A stretch of DNA of 30,390 bases from a virus, in the IMG/VR virus record IMGVR_UViG_3300028883_000107, positions 1 through 30,390 of that record; one strand, written 5' to 3'. Below are positions 15,589 to 22,821 of the stretch, piece after piece (the stretch's first letter is position 1; each line of letters opens with the position of its first letter). The notes under the pieces are model-generated. The model saw nothing but the letters and a program-made list of their open reading frames with translations, made no database searches and had not been told where the DNA came from. Position numbers and translations under genes: made by a program.

Positions 15589-16061
15589 CGGCGCCGGCGA
15601 CGGAGATCGCCCGGGGGGTCCGGGACGCTCTCAACAATGCGGATCCGGGGACCTTCTCCCAGGATTTCACGGCGGTCTTTTCCTTCACGCCGACGAAAAC
15701 CTTCCCCGACGCGATCGACGCGACGGAGGCGGACGACTGGCTCGTCTTGACGACGGCCGGCAATCCGGAACACGAAAGATCCGCCCGGGGGCGATGGGGC
15801 GAGACGTTCCCCGTTCATATAGGATTGCTCGTCGATTGCCGGAAGGCGTCGCCGGAGACGGGGCTCGACGAAGACAAGGTCGACGCGGCTCTCGAGCTCC
15901 TGGACGAGATTTATCGCTATCTCCGGAATCGAACGCTCGAGCTCGATTCGGGCGACTATGGTCCGCTCGAGGCGACTCACGATCCGATCTTCGATCCCGA
16001 GGATCTCGCCGGCGGGCTCTTCGCCGGCGTCTTGATCATCAACTATCGGACGGATCGATAG
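15585..16061 (+). CDS. Tail terminator / minor tail protein (gpU position)
   Basis: This is a 158-residue protein. It has a mixed alpha/beta pattern with an N-terminal helix (ATEIARGVRDALNNA), strands, a central FPVHIGLLVDCRK, a helix ALELLDEIYRYLRNR and a C-terminal strand (LFAGVLIINYRTDR). This layout is common in phage tail-terminator and tail-completion proteins, which cap the tail tube and bind the connector. Position between connector and gp10/Z-like genes supports the role. The start overlaps the previous stop as ATGA. Direct similarity to lambda gpU was not established. Confidence 0.6.
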   Translation: MTAPATEIARGVRDALNNADPGTFSQDFTAVFSFTPTKTFPDAIDATEADDWLVLTTAGNPEHERSARGRWGETFPVHIGLLVDCRKASPETGLDEDKVDAALELLDEIYRYLRNRTLELDSGDYGPLEATHDPIFDPEDLAGGLFAGVLIINYRTDR

Positions 16062-16072
16062 GGGGCGAAGCG

Positions 16073-16447
16073 ATGGCTCTTCCCTTCCTGGCGATCAAAG
16101 TCGCGATAGATCTCAAGCTCAAGACTCTTCGGAAGAAGGTCCGCCGGGCCCGGAAGATATGGCTCAAAGAGTCGGCGAAGGAAGTCCAGCGAGAAGCGAA
16201 GCAATCGATCCGGAAGGGCCGGATAACATCGAAGCCCGGGGATCCCCCGATCGGGAAGAAGGGGGATCTCAAGCGGTCGATTAGATACAAGGTCGGGCGT
16301 CAAGATGCGTGGATCGGGCCGACGCGGCCTCTCGGATCTCACGCGAACATACTCGAGCAGGGGACGCGCCGAGTCGCGGCGCGGCCGTTCATGGGGCCGG
16401 CTCTCGAGAGATCGAGGCCAAAGATCCGGAAATTCCGGAAGCTTTAG
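16073..16447 (+). CDS. HK97 gp10-like / gpZ-like minor tail protein
   Basis: This is a 124-residue basic protein. It begins with a hydrophobic helix (LPFLAIKVAIDLKLKTL), then a lysine/arginine-rich helix, then the family signature SKPGDPPIGKKGDLKRSI, followed by WIGPTRPLGSHANILEQGTR and ARPFMGPALERSRP. In HK97 gp10-type proteins this SKPG...G.L..SI...EfGT...RPFM.PAL pattern marks a head-tail connection or tail completion factor. The ATG at 16073 was chosen by its SD (GGGGGCGAAG) just after the upstream stop; the open frame extending back to 15794 overlaps the previous gene and is shadow. Confidence 0.8.
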   Translation: MALPFLAIKVAIDLKLKTLRKKVRRARKIWLKESAKEVQREAKQSIRKGRITSKPGDPPIGKKGDLKRSIRYKVGRQDAWIGPTRPLGSHANILEQGTRRVAARPFMGPALERSRPKIRKFRKL

Positions 16448-16461
16448 CGGAGGGAAGTAGC

Positions 16462-16956
16462 ATGGGGAATGACGTTGAATTGGGGTTTCAGTCGGCCCTT
16501 TACGTCAATACAGGGACGTACGGCTCGCCGACTTGGACGGAGATCGATCTCGCTCGAGACGTTACGAGCCTGGGAGAAGTCTCCAAGATCGACGCGACGA
16601 CGCGGCGGACGGCTCGCAACCGCTACACGGCGAACGTTGCCGGGCTTCGGGAAATAGGCTGGACGGTCCCGACGTTGATCCCGGCGGCCGGAGAGTCGAA
16701 TACGGCATACGAAGCCCTTCTCGCGGCGTTCGAAGACGGGTCCGTCGTCGATATCCTTCACGTTGAAGGCGGCGAGAAGAATACGGACGGGCTCTCGGCG
16801 ACGCGGGCCGTTTGCCGGGTCTTCGGGGGAGCGAAGAGCGAGCCGCTCAACGACGTTTCGAGCCGCGACTTCGAGCTCTCTTTCACTCTCAACGACGACC
16901 AGGACGTTCCCGAATTCGGGACAATGTCCGGCGGGGACTTCGTCCCCGCGAGCTAG
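16462..16956 (+). CDS. Major tail (tube) protein
   Basis: This 164-residue protein is expected to form the hexameric rings of the tail tube. It has beta-rich sequence with features typical of the group: LARDVTSLGEVSKIDATTR near the N-terminus, a TVPTLIPAAGESNTAYEALLAAF helix region (residues 68-91) and a C-terminal FELSFTLNDDQDVPEFGTM. The start at 16462 has a good SD (GGAGGGAAG). It is followed by a strong hairpin, as is the capsid gene, fitting a highly expressed structural gene. It lies directly before the G/GT chaperone pair, the universal position for tube genes in long-tailed phages. Confidence 0.83.
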   Translation: MGNDVELGFQSALYVNTGTYGSPTWTEIDLARDVTSLGEVSKIDATTRRTARNRYTANVAGLREIGWTVPTLIPAAGESNTAYEALLAAFEDGSVVDILHVEGGEKNTDGLSATRAVCRVFGGAKSEPLNDVSSRDFELSFTLNDDQDVPEFGTMSGGDFVPAS

Positions 16957-16979
16957 TTCGCAGAGAAGCGGCCGGATCC

Positions 16980-17005
16980 GGGGCCCCCGCCGAAGCGGGG
17001 GCCCC
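16980..17005 (+). terminator. Strong GC hairpin after the major tail gene
   Basis: GGGGCCCCCGC (16980-16990) pairs with GCGGGGGCCCC (16995-17005) over 11 bp, with loop CGAA. No T-run follows. As with the hairpin after the capsid gene, it may limit read-through or protect the mRNA 3' end. The motif CGGTCCCCGGATAGGAAG follows before the next gene. Confidence 0.65.
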
Positions 17006-17044
17006 CGCCGGCCTTCGGTCCCCGGATAGGAAGAAGGTCTTTCG

Positions 17045-17488
17045 ATGGATACGAGCTTCAAAGACAGCAAGGGCCGGGACTGGACGGTCGTCATTGACGG
17101 CTATGTCCTGGGGCGGGCCCGCTCTCACGGGAAATTGGATCTCTCGGGAGTCATTAACGGCGCGATGAAGGGGAATCTCTGTCCGGATCCCGCCGTCCTT
17201 CTCGAGCTCGCTTTCTACGGGTGCGAGCATCATTCCCGGATTCAATCCGGGAAGGTCACGAAGGAAGATTTCCTTCGGGCTCTCAAAGGGAGCGCAATGC
17301 AACCGGCACTAGAAGCCGCGGCGTCCGGATTAATGGAATGCTTCGGCGTCGATCTCGAGGGGGAGGAAGAGCTCCCGGACCCTTCCGAAAGCGGGCTTTC
17401 GTCCGGGAGTGGAGCGAAGCCGATTGGATCCGACTCGCCGGCCTTGCCGGCGTCGATCCCTGGGGGCGATACCGGCTCCCCGACTTGA
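17045..17488 (+). CDS. Tail assembly chaperone, G part
   Basis: This is a 147-residue protein located between the tail tube and tape measure genes, where long-tailed phages keep the G/GT chaperones that coat the tape measure during assembly. The N-terminus is mixed (SFKDSKGRDWTVVIDGYVLG), the middle is helical (DPAVLLELAFYGCEHHSRIQ, then KEDFLRALKG) and the last 40 residues are Ser/Gly/Pro-rich, as expected if translation often shifts frame before them. Lambda gpG is 140 residues. SD AGGAAGAAGG precedes the ATG. Confidence 0.78.
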   Translation: MDTSFKDSKGRDWTVVIDGYVLGRARSHGKLDLSGVINGAMKGNLCPDPAVLLELAFYGCEHHSRIQSGKVTKEDFLRALKGSAMQPALEAAASGLMECFGVDLEGEEELPDPSESGLSSGSGAKPIGSDSPALPASIPGGDTGSPT

Positions 17489-17622
17489 TCACGCTTGCGG
17501 AGGCTCGCAACGATAATCAGTGGAGCCATAATCTTTCCCTTGTGCTCTTGATCGGGCGGGCTTTCCAGGGGGGACAGGTGACAAGCGAAGAGATCGAGAA
17601 GCTCAAGCCCGGAGGCCGCTAG
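17360..17622 (+). CDS. Tail assembly chaperone, T extension made by -1 frameshift (GT)
   Basis: The -1 frame overlaps the end of G and continues to a TAG at 17620-17622, encoding WSEADWIRLAGLAGVDPWGR, then LPDLITLAEARNDNQWSHN. This is the typical W...AGIAGIDP...L..L...A.AR...W.H pattern of chaperone T parts. It has no start of its own, so it is expected as a G-T fusion. The best slip candidate is G GGG GAG at 17359-17365, followed by a CGAAAG/CTTTCG hairpin (17386-17401). The slip site is not certain because the second codon re-pairs poorly. The next gene starts 2 bases later. Confidence 0.7.
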
Positions 17623-17623
17623 C

Positions 17624-19444
17624 ATGGCGAAGCGTGGAACGTTCATCGGCTCGGCTTATATCTCCATAACCGGCGACGATTCTTCTCTCGGGAAGGTCCT
17701 CGCCGGCGTCCGGAAGAAGATGCAAGCTTTCGGAAAGTCTATGGAGCGATTCGGGCTCAAGCTTATTGCGATGGGGACCGCGATCACGGCGCCGCTAGCT
17801 CTCGCGGTGAAGCAATTCGCGGCCCTGGGGGACGAAGCCGCGAAGGGGGCAATCCGGGCCGGCTTGACGGCGGCGGCCTATTCGGAATTCGCGCACGTTG
17901 CCGCATTGGCGGGGACTTCGGGCGCTCGCTTTGAACGAGCAATGCAAGGGATGGCCCGCGGGCTCTTCGACGCGAAGCGGGGCGCCGGAGAAATGCTCTT
18001 CGTTATGAAAGAGCTCGGGATCACCTGGAGGGATCTCGAGACTCTCAAGACGGAAGAAAAGTTCCTTCTCCTGGCGGAGAGGATCTCCCGGATCCCGGAT
18101 CCGAGCATCCGGGCCGCTATCGCGATGAAGGCATTCGGCCGGGCCGGCGCCGAGCTTCTTCCGATGTTCGAGGGCGGGGCCGAAGCGATCCGTCACTATA
18201 TGGCCGAAGCCCGGCGGCTCGGCGTCTCCATAACTCCGGAGATGGCGAAGAATGCTCAACTCTTGACGGATATGTTTTGGCGATTTCAGCAGTCAATCCG
18301 CGGCGTTGTCCTGGCGATAGGGAACAAGCTCGCGCCGATCTTCATCAAGAGCTTTACGATAATGACGAATCTCGTCGTCAATATCCGTCGCTTTATTGAG
18401 GCGAATCGCGAGCTCGTCGCGACGATCTTCAAGATCGGGACGGCGCTCGTCGGGATCGGCGCCGGTTTCGTCGCTCTCGGCGCGGCGACGAAGGTTCTCT
18501 CTCAGCTAGTGACGCCGGGCGGAGTTCTTCTCGCTCTTGCCGCGATCCTGGCCTATATCTCCGGGCTCTTCGATCCGTTGATAGAGAAGTGGGGGGAAGT
18601 CGTGATGGGCTTCGAAGTCGGAGGGAAGAGAATCTCCGAATGGCTCGAAGTCCTGGGGAATGCCTGGAAGGAATTCGTCGACGCTCTCGGGGACATAGGA
18701 TCGGAGCTCGCGAAGATCTTCCGGGCCGCCTTGCCGGCGATCTCGTCGGCCTGGGATGTGATATGGGAAACCGCGAAGGATAAATTCCTCGCGTTCCTTC
18801 GCTTCGTCGTCAACTCGCTTCAAAACGCTTTCGCGGATATGTCCCGAGCCTTCGCCGAGAGAGCCAAGGGAGCGAGCGTAATTACGAAGCCGATTCTCCA
18901 AGATCTCGCCGCTCTCACGGCGACCGCGGCTCGGGGACTCGCCGGTCAACAGGCGACAGTCTATAAGGCTCAGAAGCTCCGCGAAGGACTCGCCGACGAA
19001 TATCGCGAGATCTTCCAGCGCAAAGCCGGGGCCCTGGGAGAGACGACCGTCGGCGCCGGCGGCCGGATCTTTGATCGGGCTCAACTCGCTTTCGATCGAA
19101 TCGGAAAGATCGGATCGGACGCGATCGGTCCGATCCTCGAGAAGATCTTCGGGGGCAAGCGAGCCGAGAGCGTGAAGAGCCTTTTCGATATCTTCCAGGG
19201 GCTAGGGGAAGAGTTCAAAGAGTTTACGCGACCGAAGGCGGCTCCGGCCTTTGCCGGAGCGGCCGCGACGCGGGCGGATATGCTCGTCTCGGGAACCTTC
19301 GCCGGCCGGGCGGAGGCGATCCGCGGGGCGACTAGGACGACGGATCTTCTCGGGCAGATCGTCGAGGCGACGAAGGCAACGGCGAAGATCCTGGATCGCA
19401 AGCTTACCGGACCGGCCTGGGCGGCGGAGGAAGCGACGCGATGA
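17624..19444 (+). CDS. Tape measure protein
   Basis: This 606-residue protein sets tail length and enters the host envelope during DNA delivery. It starts MAKRGTFIGSAYISITGDDS, followed by a long helical region (RKKMQAFGKSMERFGLKLIA). It has several hydrophobic segments (about residues 45-62, 262-288 and 293-312) and a helical C-terminus ending in TDLLGQIVEATKATAKILDR. At about 1.5 angstroms per residue a tail near 90 nm is expected, a rule of thumb from other phages. The start follows SD GGAGG (17611-17615). The stop overlaps the next ATG as ATGA. Confidence 0.88.
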   Translation: MAKRGTFIGSAYISITGDDSSLGKVLAGVRKKMQAFGKSMERFGLKLIAMGTAITAPLALAVKQFAALGDEAAKGAIRAGLTAAAYSEFAHVAALAGTSGARFERAMQGMARGLFDAKRGAGEMLFVMKELGITWRDLETLKTEEKFLLLAERISRIPDPSIRAAIAMKAFGRAGAELLPMFEGGAEAIRHYMAEARRLGVSITPEMAKNAQLLTDMFWRFQQSIRGVVLAIGNKLAPIFIKSFTIMTNLVVNIRRFIEANRELVATIFKIGTALVGIGAGFVALGAATKVLSQLVTPGGVLLALAAILAYISGLFDPLIEKWGEVVMGFEVGGKRISEWLEVLGNAWKEFVDALGDIGSELAKIFRAALPAISSAWDVIWETAKDKFLAFLRFVVNSLQNAFADMSRAFAERAKGASVITKPILQDLAALTATAARGLAGQQATVYKAQKLREGLADEYREIFQRKAGALGETTVGAGGRIFDRAQLAFDRIGKIGSDAIGPILEKIFGGKRAESVKSLFDIFQGLGEEFKEFTRPKAAPAFAGAAATRADMLVSGTFAGRAEAIRGATRTTDLLGQIVEATKATAKILDRKLTGPAWAAEEATR

Positions 19445-20349
19445 GTTATGACGATTATCGTCCGACGAGCAGTCTCCAGGACGCGAAAGACTCGACGGCC
19501 GTCCGCCGGGAATTCTACCTTTACGCGGCCGATGAAATCGAGGCTTACCAGGATCCGAGCGTCCCCGCGAAGGGGACGCTTCTCTCCCTGGGGGCGCGGC
19601 TTCTCGTCCTTCAAACGATAGCGATCGATCAGATCGAATCCGCGGGGCCGGACGAGTCCGGGAATTTCCTCTTCCGGGTTACGCTCTCGTATGTGCAGGG
19701 AGCTCCGTCGGCGGACAAGGCGACTTGGAGAATCGACGGCGTCAACGAAAAGATTCGCGTTTATGCGGTCGACAAGGAAGACGATCAAGTCCACTATGGG
19801 CCGACGGGGTCCGGAGCGCAACTCTTTACCGGGACGGGAATCAACGTAACCGAAGACGGGGCGCAAGGCGTCGACGTCGACGATCCCTTCGAGGTCTTGA
19901 CTATCGACTTTTGGAAGGATCCCGACGATACGGAAGACTTCCTCGAGGTTCTTCGCGGCCTTCATCAAAAAGTCAACAATGCGGAATGGGAAGGGCCCTG
20001 GGGGACTTACGAGATCGGAGAAGCCCGGCTCAATACCTGGAGCGTTTCTCATCTCTCGACGTCGATCGATCAAGTCTCCGTCTCGTTTCTCGTCCGGAAG
20101 AACAAGGGGGATCTATATTCGGGGACGGGATCCGGGCAAGGCGAGCTTTTGATATGGCTCGATTCGATGGGAGAAGAGGTCCCCGTCGACAAGGGGGGGC
20201 ATCAATACCTATGGGTCCGAATGCAGAAGTGGACGGATCCCGACGACGACTCGAAGAATAGAGTCGCTTCTCTCGACGCTCATGTCGCGACGCTTTATCC
20301 GTCCGGCGACTTCTCGGCGCTCGGGATAACTCCGGATATATGGGTCTAG
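19441..20349 (+). CDS. Probable distal tail/baseplate protein, family not recognised
   Basis: This is a 302-residue acidic protein, coupled to the tape measure gene by ATGA. It is beta-rich with many aromatic and Asp residues (RREFYLYAADEIEAYQDPS, then LLSLGARLLVLQTIAIDQIE, and later YEIGEARLNTWSVSHLSTS). There are no membrane segments or cysteine clusters. In long-tailed phages the gene after the tape measure normally encodes the distal tail protein or hub, and length and composition fit that position. No motif was found that decides between distal tail protein, hub and minor tail protein. Confidence 0.6.
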   Translation: MSYDDYRPTSSLQDAKDSTAVRREFYLYAADEIEAYQDPSVPAKGTLLSLGARLLVLQTIAIDQIESAGPDESGNFLFRVTLSYVQGAPSADKATWRIDGVNEKIRVYAVDKEDDQVHYGPTGSGAQLFTGTGINVTEDGAQGVDVDDPFEVLTIDFWKDPDDTEDFLEVLRGLHQKVNNAEWEGPWGTYEIGEARLNTWSVSHLSTSIDQVSVSFLVRKNKGDLYSGTGSGQGELLIWLDSMGEEVPVDKGGHQYLWVRMQKWTDPDDDSKNRVASLDAHVATLYPSGDFSALGITPDIWV

Positions 20350-20352
20350 GCT

Positions 20353-22299
20353 ATGACGTTGAAGAAGGTCCGCGGCGGCGATAGTCTCAAGACGGGACAG
20401 ATAAATCAATTCGTCGACGAGTTCAACCGGATAGCGGCGTCGGGGACCGGCCGCCGGCTTGATCGGAATCTTCTTCCCGGCAATCCGATATGGGCGGTCA
20501 ATAATACTGGCGTTGACTTGTATATGGGGGAAGTCGCGGCGATCGACTCGAGTCCCTATGTCGGCAACGCCGCTGGGATCCTTACCGATAATCTCGTCTT
20601 GACGCTTCGCGAGACAGGCGAAGGCGACGAAGATAATTGGGTCGTCGCGGCGAATTGGATCCCGGCCGGGGAAGCCGGATGGGTCTATTCGGCCGGCGTC
20701 GCTCTCGCTCGCCTCGAGCCCGAAGGCTCGGGATCCCCGCCCGGCGATTACGTTCAAGCCGTCCCGGGCGAGAAGTATCTCGAGCGATCGGACCGCGGGG
20801 CCGGGCTTCTCGTCGTCGATCTCGGTCAAGTATGCTCGGCCGGCGTCGGGGAGTGGGGACTCGTCCGCTTCGCCGGCGCCAGCAATACGGGCGAAGGCGC
20901 CGGCCCGAGCCCGGGGACGCCGACGACATACATTCAAAAGGAAGGCGACGGGGATCCCGGATCGGGATCTCCCTATATGCGGGCGGACGCTCTCTTCGAG
21001 CTCCGCCGGCGAGTCGGGTCCGGGCCCGTCTCGGGAACGGAGCACGAATCCGGGCTCGAGATGGCGGAAGAAGAGGATCGGATCGGCGTCCTTTGGGAGA
21101 AGGACTCCGGCTATATCCTGGACGTTGCCGGGACGACGGCGAGCGTCGGCGACCGGGGGACGGTCGCCCGGGGCAATCATCAACACGCTTTCGACGGATC
21201 CGCTTTCGCGGGGACTGGCGTCTCCTGGAGTGCCGGGCAATTCCACGTTACGCCGGCGCCGAGCCCGGGGACGCCGACAACGTACATACAAAAGGAAGGC
21301 GACGGGAATCCCGGATCGGGAGCTCCCTATATGCGAGCGGACGCTCTCTTCGAGCTCCGGCTTCGAGCCGGCTCCGGGCCGGCTTCCGGAACCGAAGACG
21401 AATCCGGCCTCGAGATGGCGGAGGAAGAAGATAAGCTCGGCGTCCTTTGGGAAAAGGACTCGGGCTATATCCTGGACGTCAACGGGACGACGGCGAGCGT
21501 CGGGGATCGGGGGACGGTCGCCAGGGGAAATCATCGACACGCTTTCGACGGTTCGGCCTTCGCCGGGACGGGGATCTCTTGGAGCGGCGGACAGTTTAAT
21601 GTCTCAGTCCCGACTCCGCCGTCGAAATATACCTCGATCCCGGAAGCCGTCGATTACGATACGGTCGGCGCGGCCGGGTCGTCCGACGACTATTCTCCCG
21701 GCGATCATAAACATCCGTTCGACGGGAGCAATCTCGCCGGCGCCGGGCTCAACTGGTATTCGGGCGGGGGCGTCGGACAGTTCCGAAACGATTACAGTCC
21801 GGCGACGAATCCTCCGCCGAATATAGCGGCTTCGAGTTCCCTTGGGATTCAAGCGGCCAAGTTTGCTCGAGAAGATCATACTCACGGAATTGACGTTACG
21901 GCCGGCGGCGGCCTTGAGATATCCGGCGGTTATCTGCAAATGGAAACGCCGACGGACGGGGATCTTTGGTATGGCGGCGGCGGATATTGGGGACGGCTCG
22001 GCATCGGCACGGCCGGGGATGTGTTGACGGTAGTTTCGGGGGCGCCGGCCTGGAACCGAATCGGAACATCAGACCTAACCTTCGACAATGGGGTCGATTT
22101 GGTTTTCGGAACGGGGGCGGGGACGAATCTCGGGAAGGCCGCTAATCAAAAGTCGGCCTTCCACGGCGCGACGCCGGTCGTCCAGGCGAGCCATATTTCC
22201 GATCCGAGCGGCGGCACAACGCAAGACGCCGAAGCCCGGACGGCGATCAACGCGATTCTAGTCGCTCTCGAGAATAAGGGGATCTTGGCAAGCGCATAG
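20353..22299 (+). CDS. Tail fibre with HxH repeats
   Basis: This is a 648-residue protein. Residues 1-180 are a non-repetitive attachment part (SLKTGQINQFVDEFNRIAAS). Residues 186-420 are two near-identical 118-residue units, each ending VARGNHQHAFDGSAFAGTG or close to it. Two more HxH sites follow (GDHKHPFDGSNLAGAG and EDHTHGIDVTAGGG). HxH motifs in T4 fibre and needle proteins bind iron along the trimer axis, so a metal-stabilised trimeric fibre is likely. The C-terminus (SGGTTQDAEARTAINAILVA) is a common fibre ending. It would bind the host surface. Confidence 0.82.
   Translation: MTLKKVRGGDSLKTGQINQFVDEFNRIAASGTGRRLDRNLLPGNPIWAVNNTGVDLYMGEVAAIDSSPYVGNAAGILTDNLVLTLRETGEGDEDNWVVAANWIPAGEAGWVYSAGVALARLEPEGSGSPPGDYVQAVPGEKYLERSDRGAGLLVVDLGQVCSAGVGEWGLVRFAGASNTGEGAGPSPGTPTTYIQKEGDGDPGSGSPYMRADALFELRRRVGSGPVSGTEHESGLEMAEEEDRIGVLWEKDSGYILDVAGTTASVGDRGTVARGNHQHAFDGSAFAGTGVSWSAGQFHVTPAPSPGTPTTYIQKEGDGNPGSGAPYMRADALFELRLRAGSGPASGTEDESGLEMAEEEDKLGVLWEKDSGYILDVNGTTASVGDRGTVARGNHRHAFDGSAFAGTGISWSGGQFNVSVPTPPSKYTSIPEAVDYDTVGAAGSSDDYSPGDHKHPFDGSNLAGAGLNWYSGGGVGQFRNDYSPATNPPPNIAASSSLGIQAAKFAREDHTHGIDVTAGGGLEISGGYLQMETPTDGDLWYGGGGYWGRLGIGTAGDVLTVVSGAPAWNRIGTSDLTFDNGVDLVFGTGAGTNLGKAANQKSAFHGATPVVQASHISDPSGGTTQDAEARTAINAILVALENKGILASA
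20907..21260 (+). repeat. 354-bp tandem repeat in fibre gene, copy 1
   Basis: This unit begins GAGCCCGGGGACGCCGAC, encodes a 118-residue module and is followed directly by copy 2. The period of 354 nt is in frame. Confidence 0.85.
21261..21606 (+). repeat. 354-bp tandem repeat in fibre gene, copy 2
   Basis: This copy matches 20907-21260 closely, with scattered substitutions, some of which change the protein (QH versus RH, RRRV versus RLRA, EHE versus EDE). It diverges after GGCGGACAGTTTAATG. Confidence 0.82.
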
Positions 22300-22372
22300 A
22301 GAGCGGGACGTCTCCCCGGATAATGGGCCGCCTCGATTGTCTCGAGGCCTGAGCGAAGGAAGGGAAAAGGAA

Positions 22373-22738
22373 ATGAGTCTCTCGAACAAGCTCGATCAAG
22401 CTCGGAATAGCTTTCTTCACAATTGGGAGCGAAGCCGGAAGGTCGAAGCCAACAATCTTCAAGGCTACTTCGACGAGCTCTCGGAGATCCTCAAAGAAGT
22501 TCGCGAGAAGTCCGCGGAAGCCGAGAGGATCATCGAGGCACGGAAGACGCTCGACCGGCATCTCGCCGAGACGGCGCTCGCTCTCGAGAATGCGAAGTCG
22601 CGGATCCTCGAGCTCGAGGCCGCGAATATCAAGCTCCAGGGGATCGCCGGCGTCCGCGAACATATCGAGCGGGAAATCGCCGTGAAGAAGGCGGAGCTCG
22701 ACGCTCTCGAGGGGCAACTCGTCAACAATCCGGAGTGA
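22373..22738 (+). CDS. Coiled-coil protein after the tail fibre
   Basis: This is a 121-residue protein with SD AAGGAAGGGAAAAGG before the ATG at 22373, preferred to the in-frame ATG at 22337, which lies in a small hairpin (22330-22348). Nearly the whole chain is a charged coiled coil (residues 15-115, for example ELSEILKEVREKSAEAERII and RILELEAANIKLQGI). There is no signal or membrane segment. It could be a fibre chaperone or a structural rod; no family was recognised. Its stop codon TGA is the first of four TGA triplets spaced exactly 21 nt apart in the same frame. Confidence 0.75.
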   Translation: MSLSNKLDQARNSFLHNWERSRKVEANNLQGYFDELSEILKEVREKSAEAERIIEARKTLDRHLAETALALENAKSRILELEAANIKLQGIAGVREHIEREIAVKKAELDALEGQLVNNPE

Positions 22739-22821
22739 ACGCTCGTCGGCTTTCAGTGAACGGAGCCGGGCTTCGCGTGAATAAAGGCGGCCCGGGCGTG
22801 AACAATGATCCCGATCAGTAA
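22735..22821 (+). repeat. Four 21-nt units beginning GTGAAY, upstream of the radical SAM gene
   Basis: GTGAAC, GTGAAC, GTGAAT and GTGAAC occur at 22735, 22756, 22777 and 22798, exactly 21 nt apart. In one frame this reads VN-x5 four times (VNARRLS, VNGAGLR, VNKGGPG, VNNDPDQ) and then TAA. In the frame of the upstream gene it gives TGA every seven codons. The units differ outside the first bases. It could be a short GTG-started peptide of up to 28 residues, a remnant of a longer C-terminus of the upstream gene, or a nucleic-acid binding array. GTG is otherwise rare here. The last unit overlaps the next gene's ATG. Confidence 0.5.

Noticed and set aside
20209-21540. A 443-codon open frame on the minus strand
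   Set aside because: It lies fully opposite the tail fibre and the end of the gene before it. Its translation is Arg/Asp/Pro-rich with copies mirroring the fibre repeat, typical antisense shadow in GC-rich DNA.
22735-22821. Calling the VN-x5 array a RiPP precursor for the radical SAM enzyme
   Set aside because: No leader peptide, start codon with SD or maturation partner is seen, and the glycosyltransferase fusion points to another kind of substrate. It is kept only as an open possibility.
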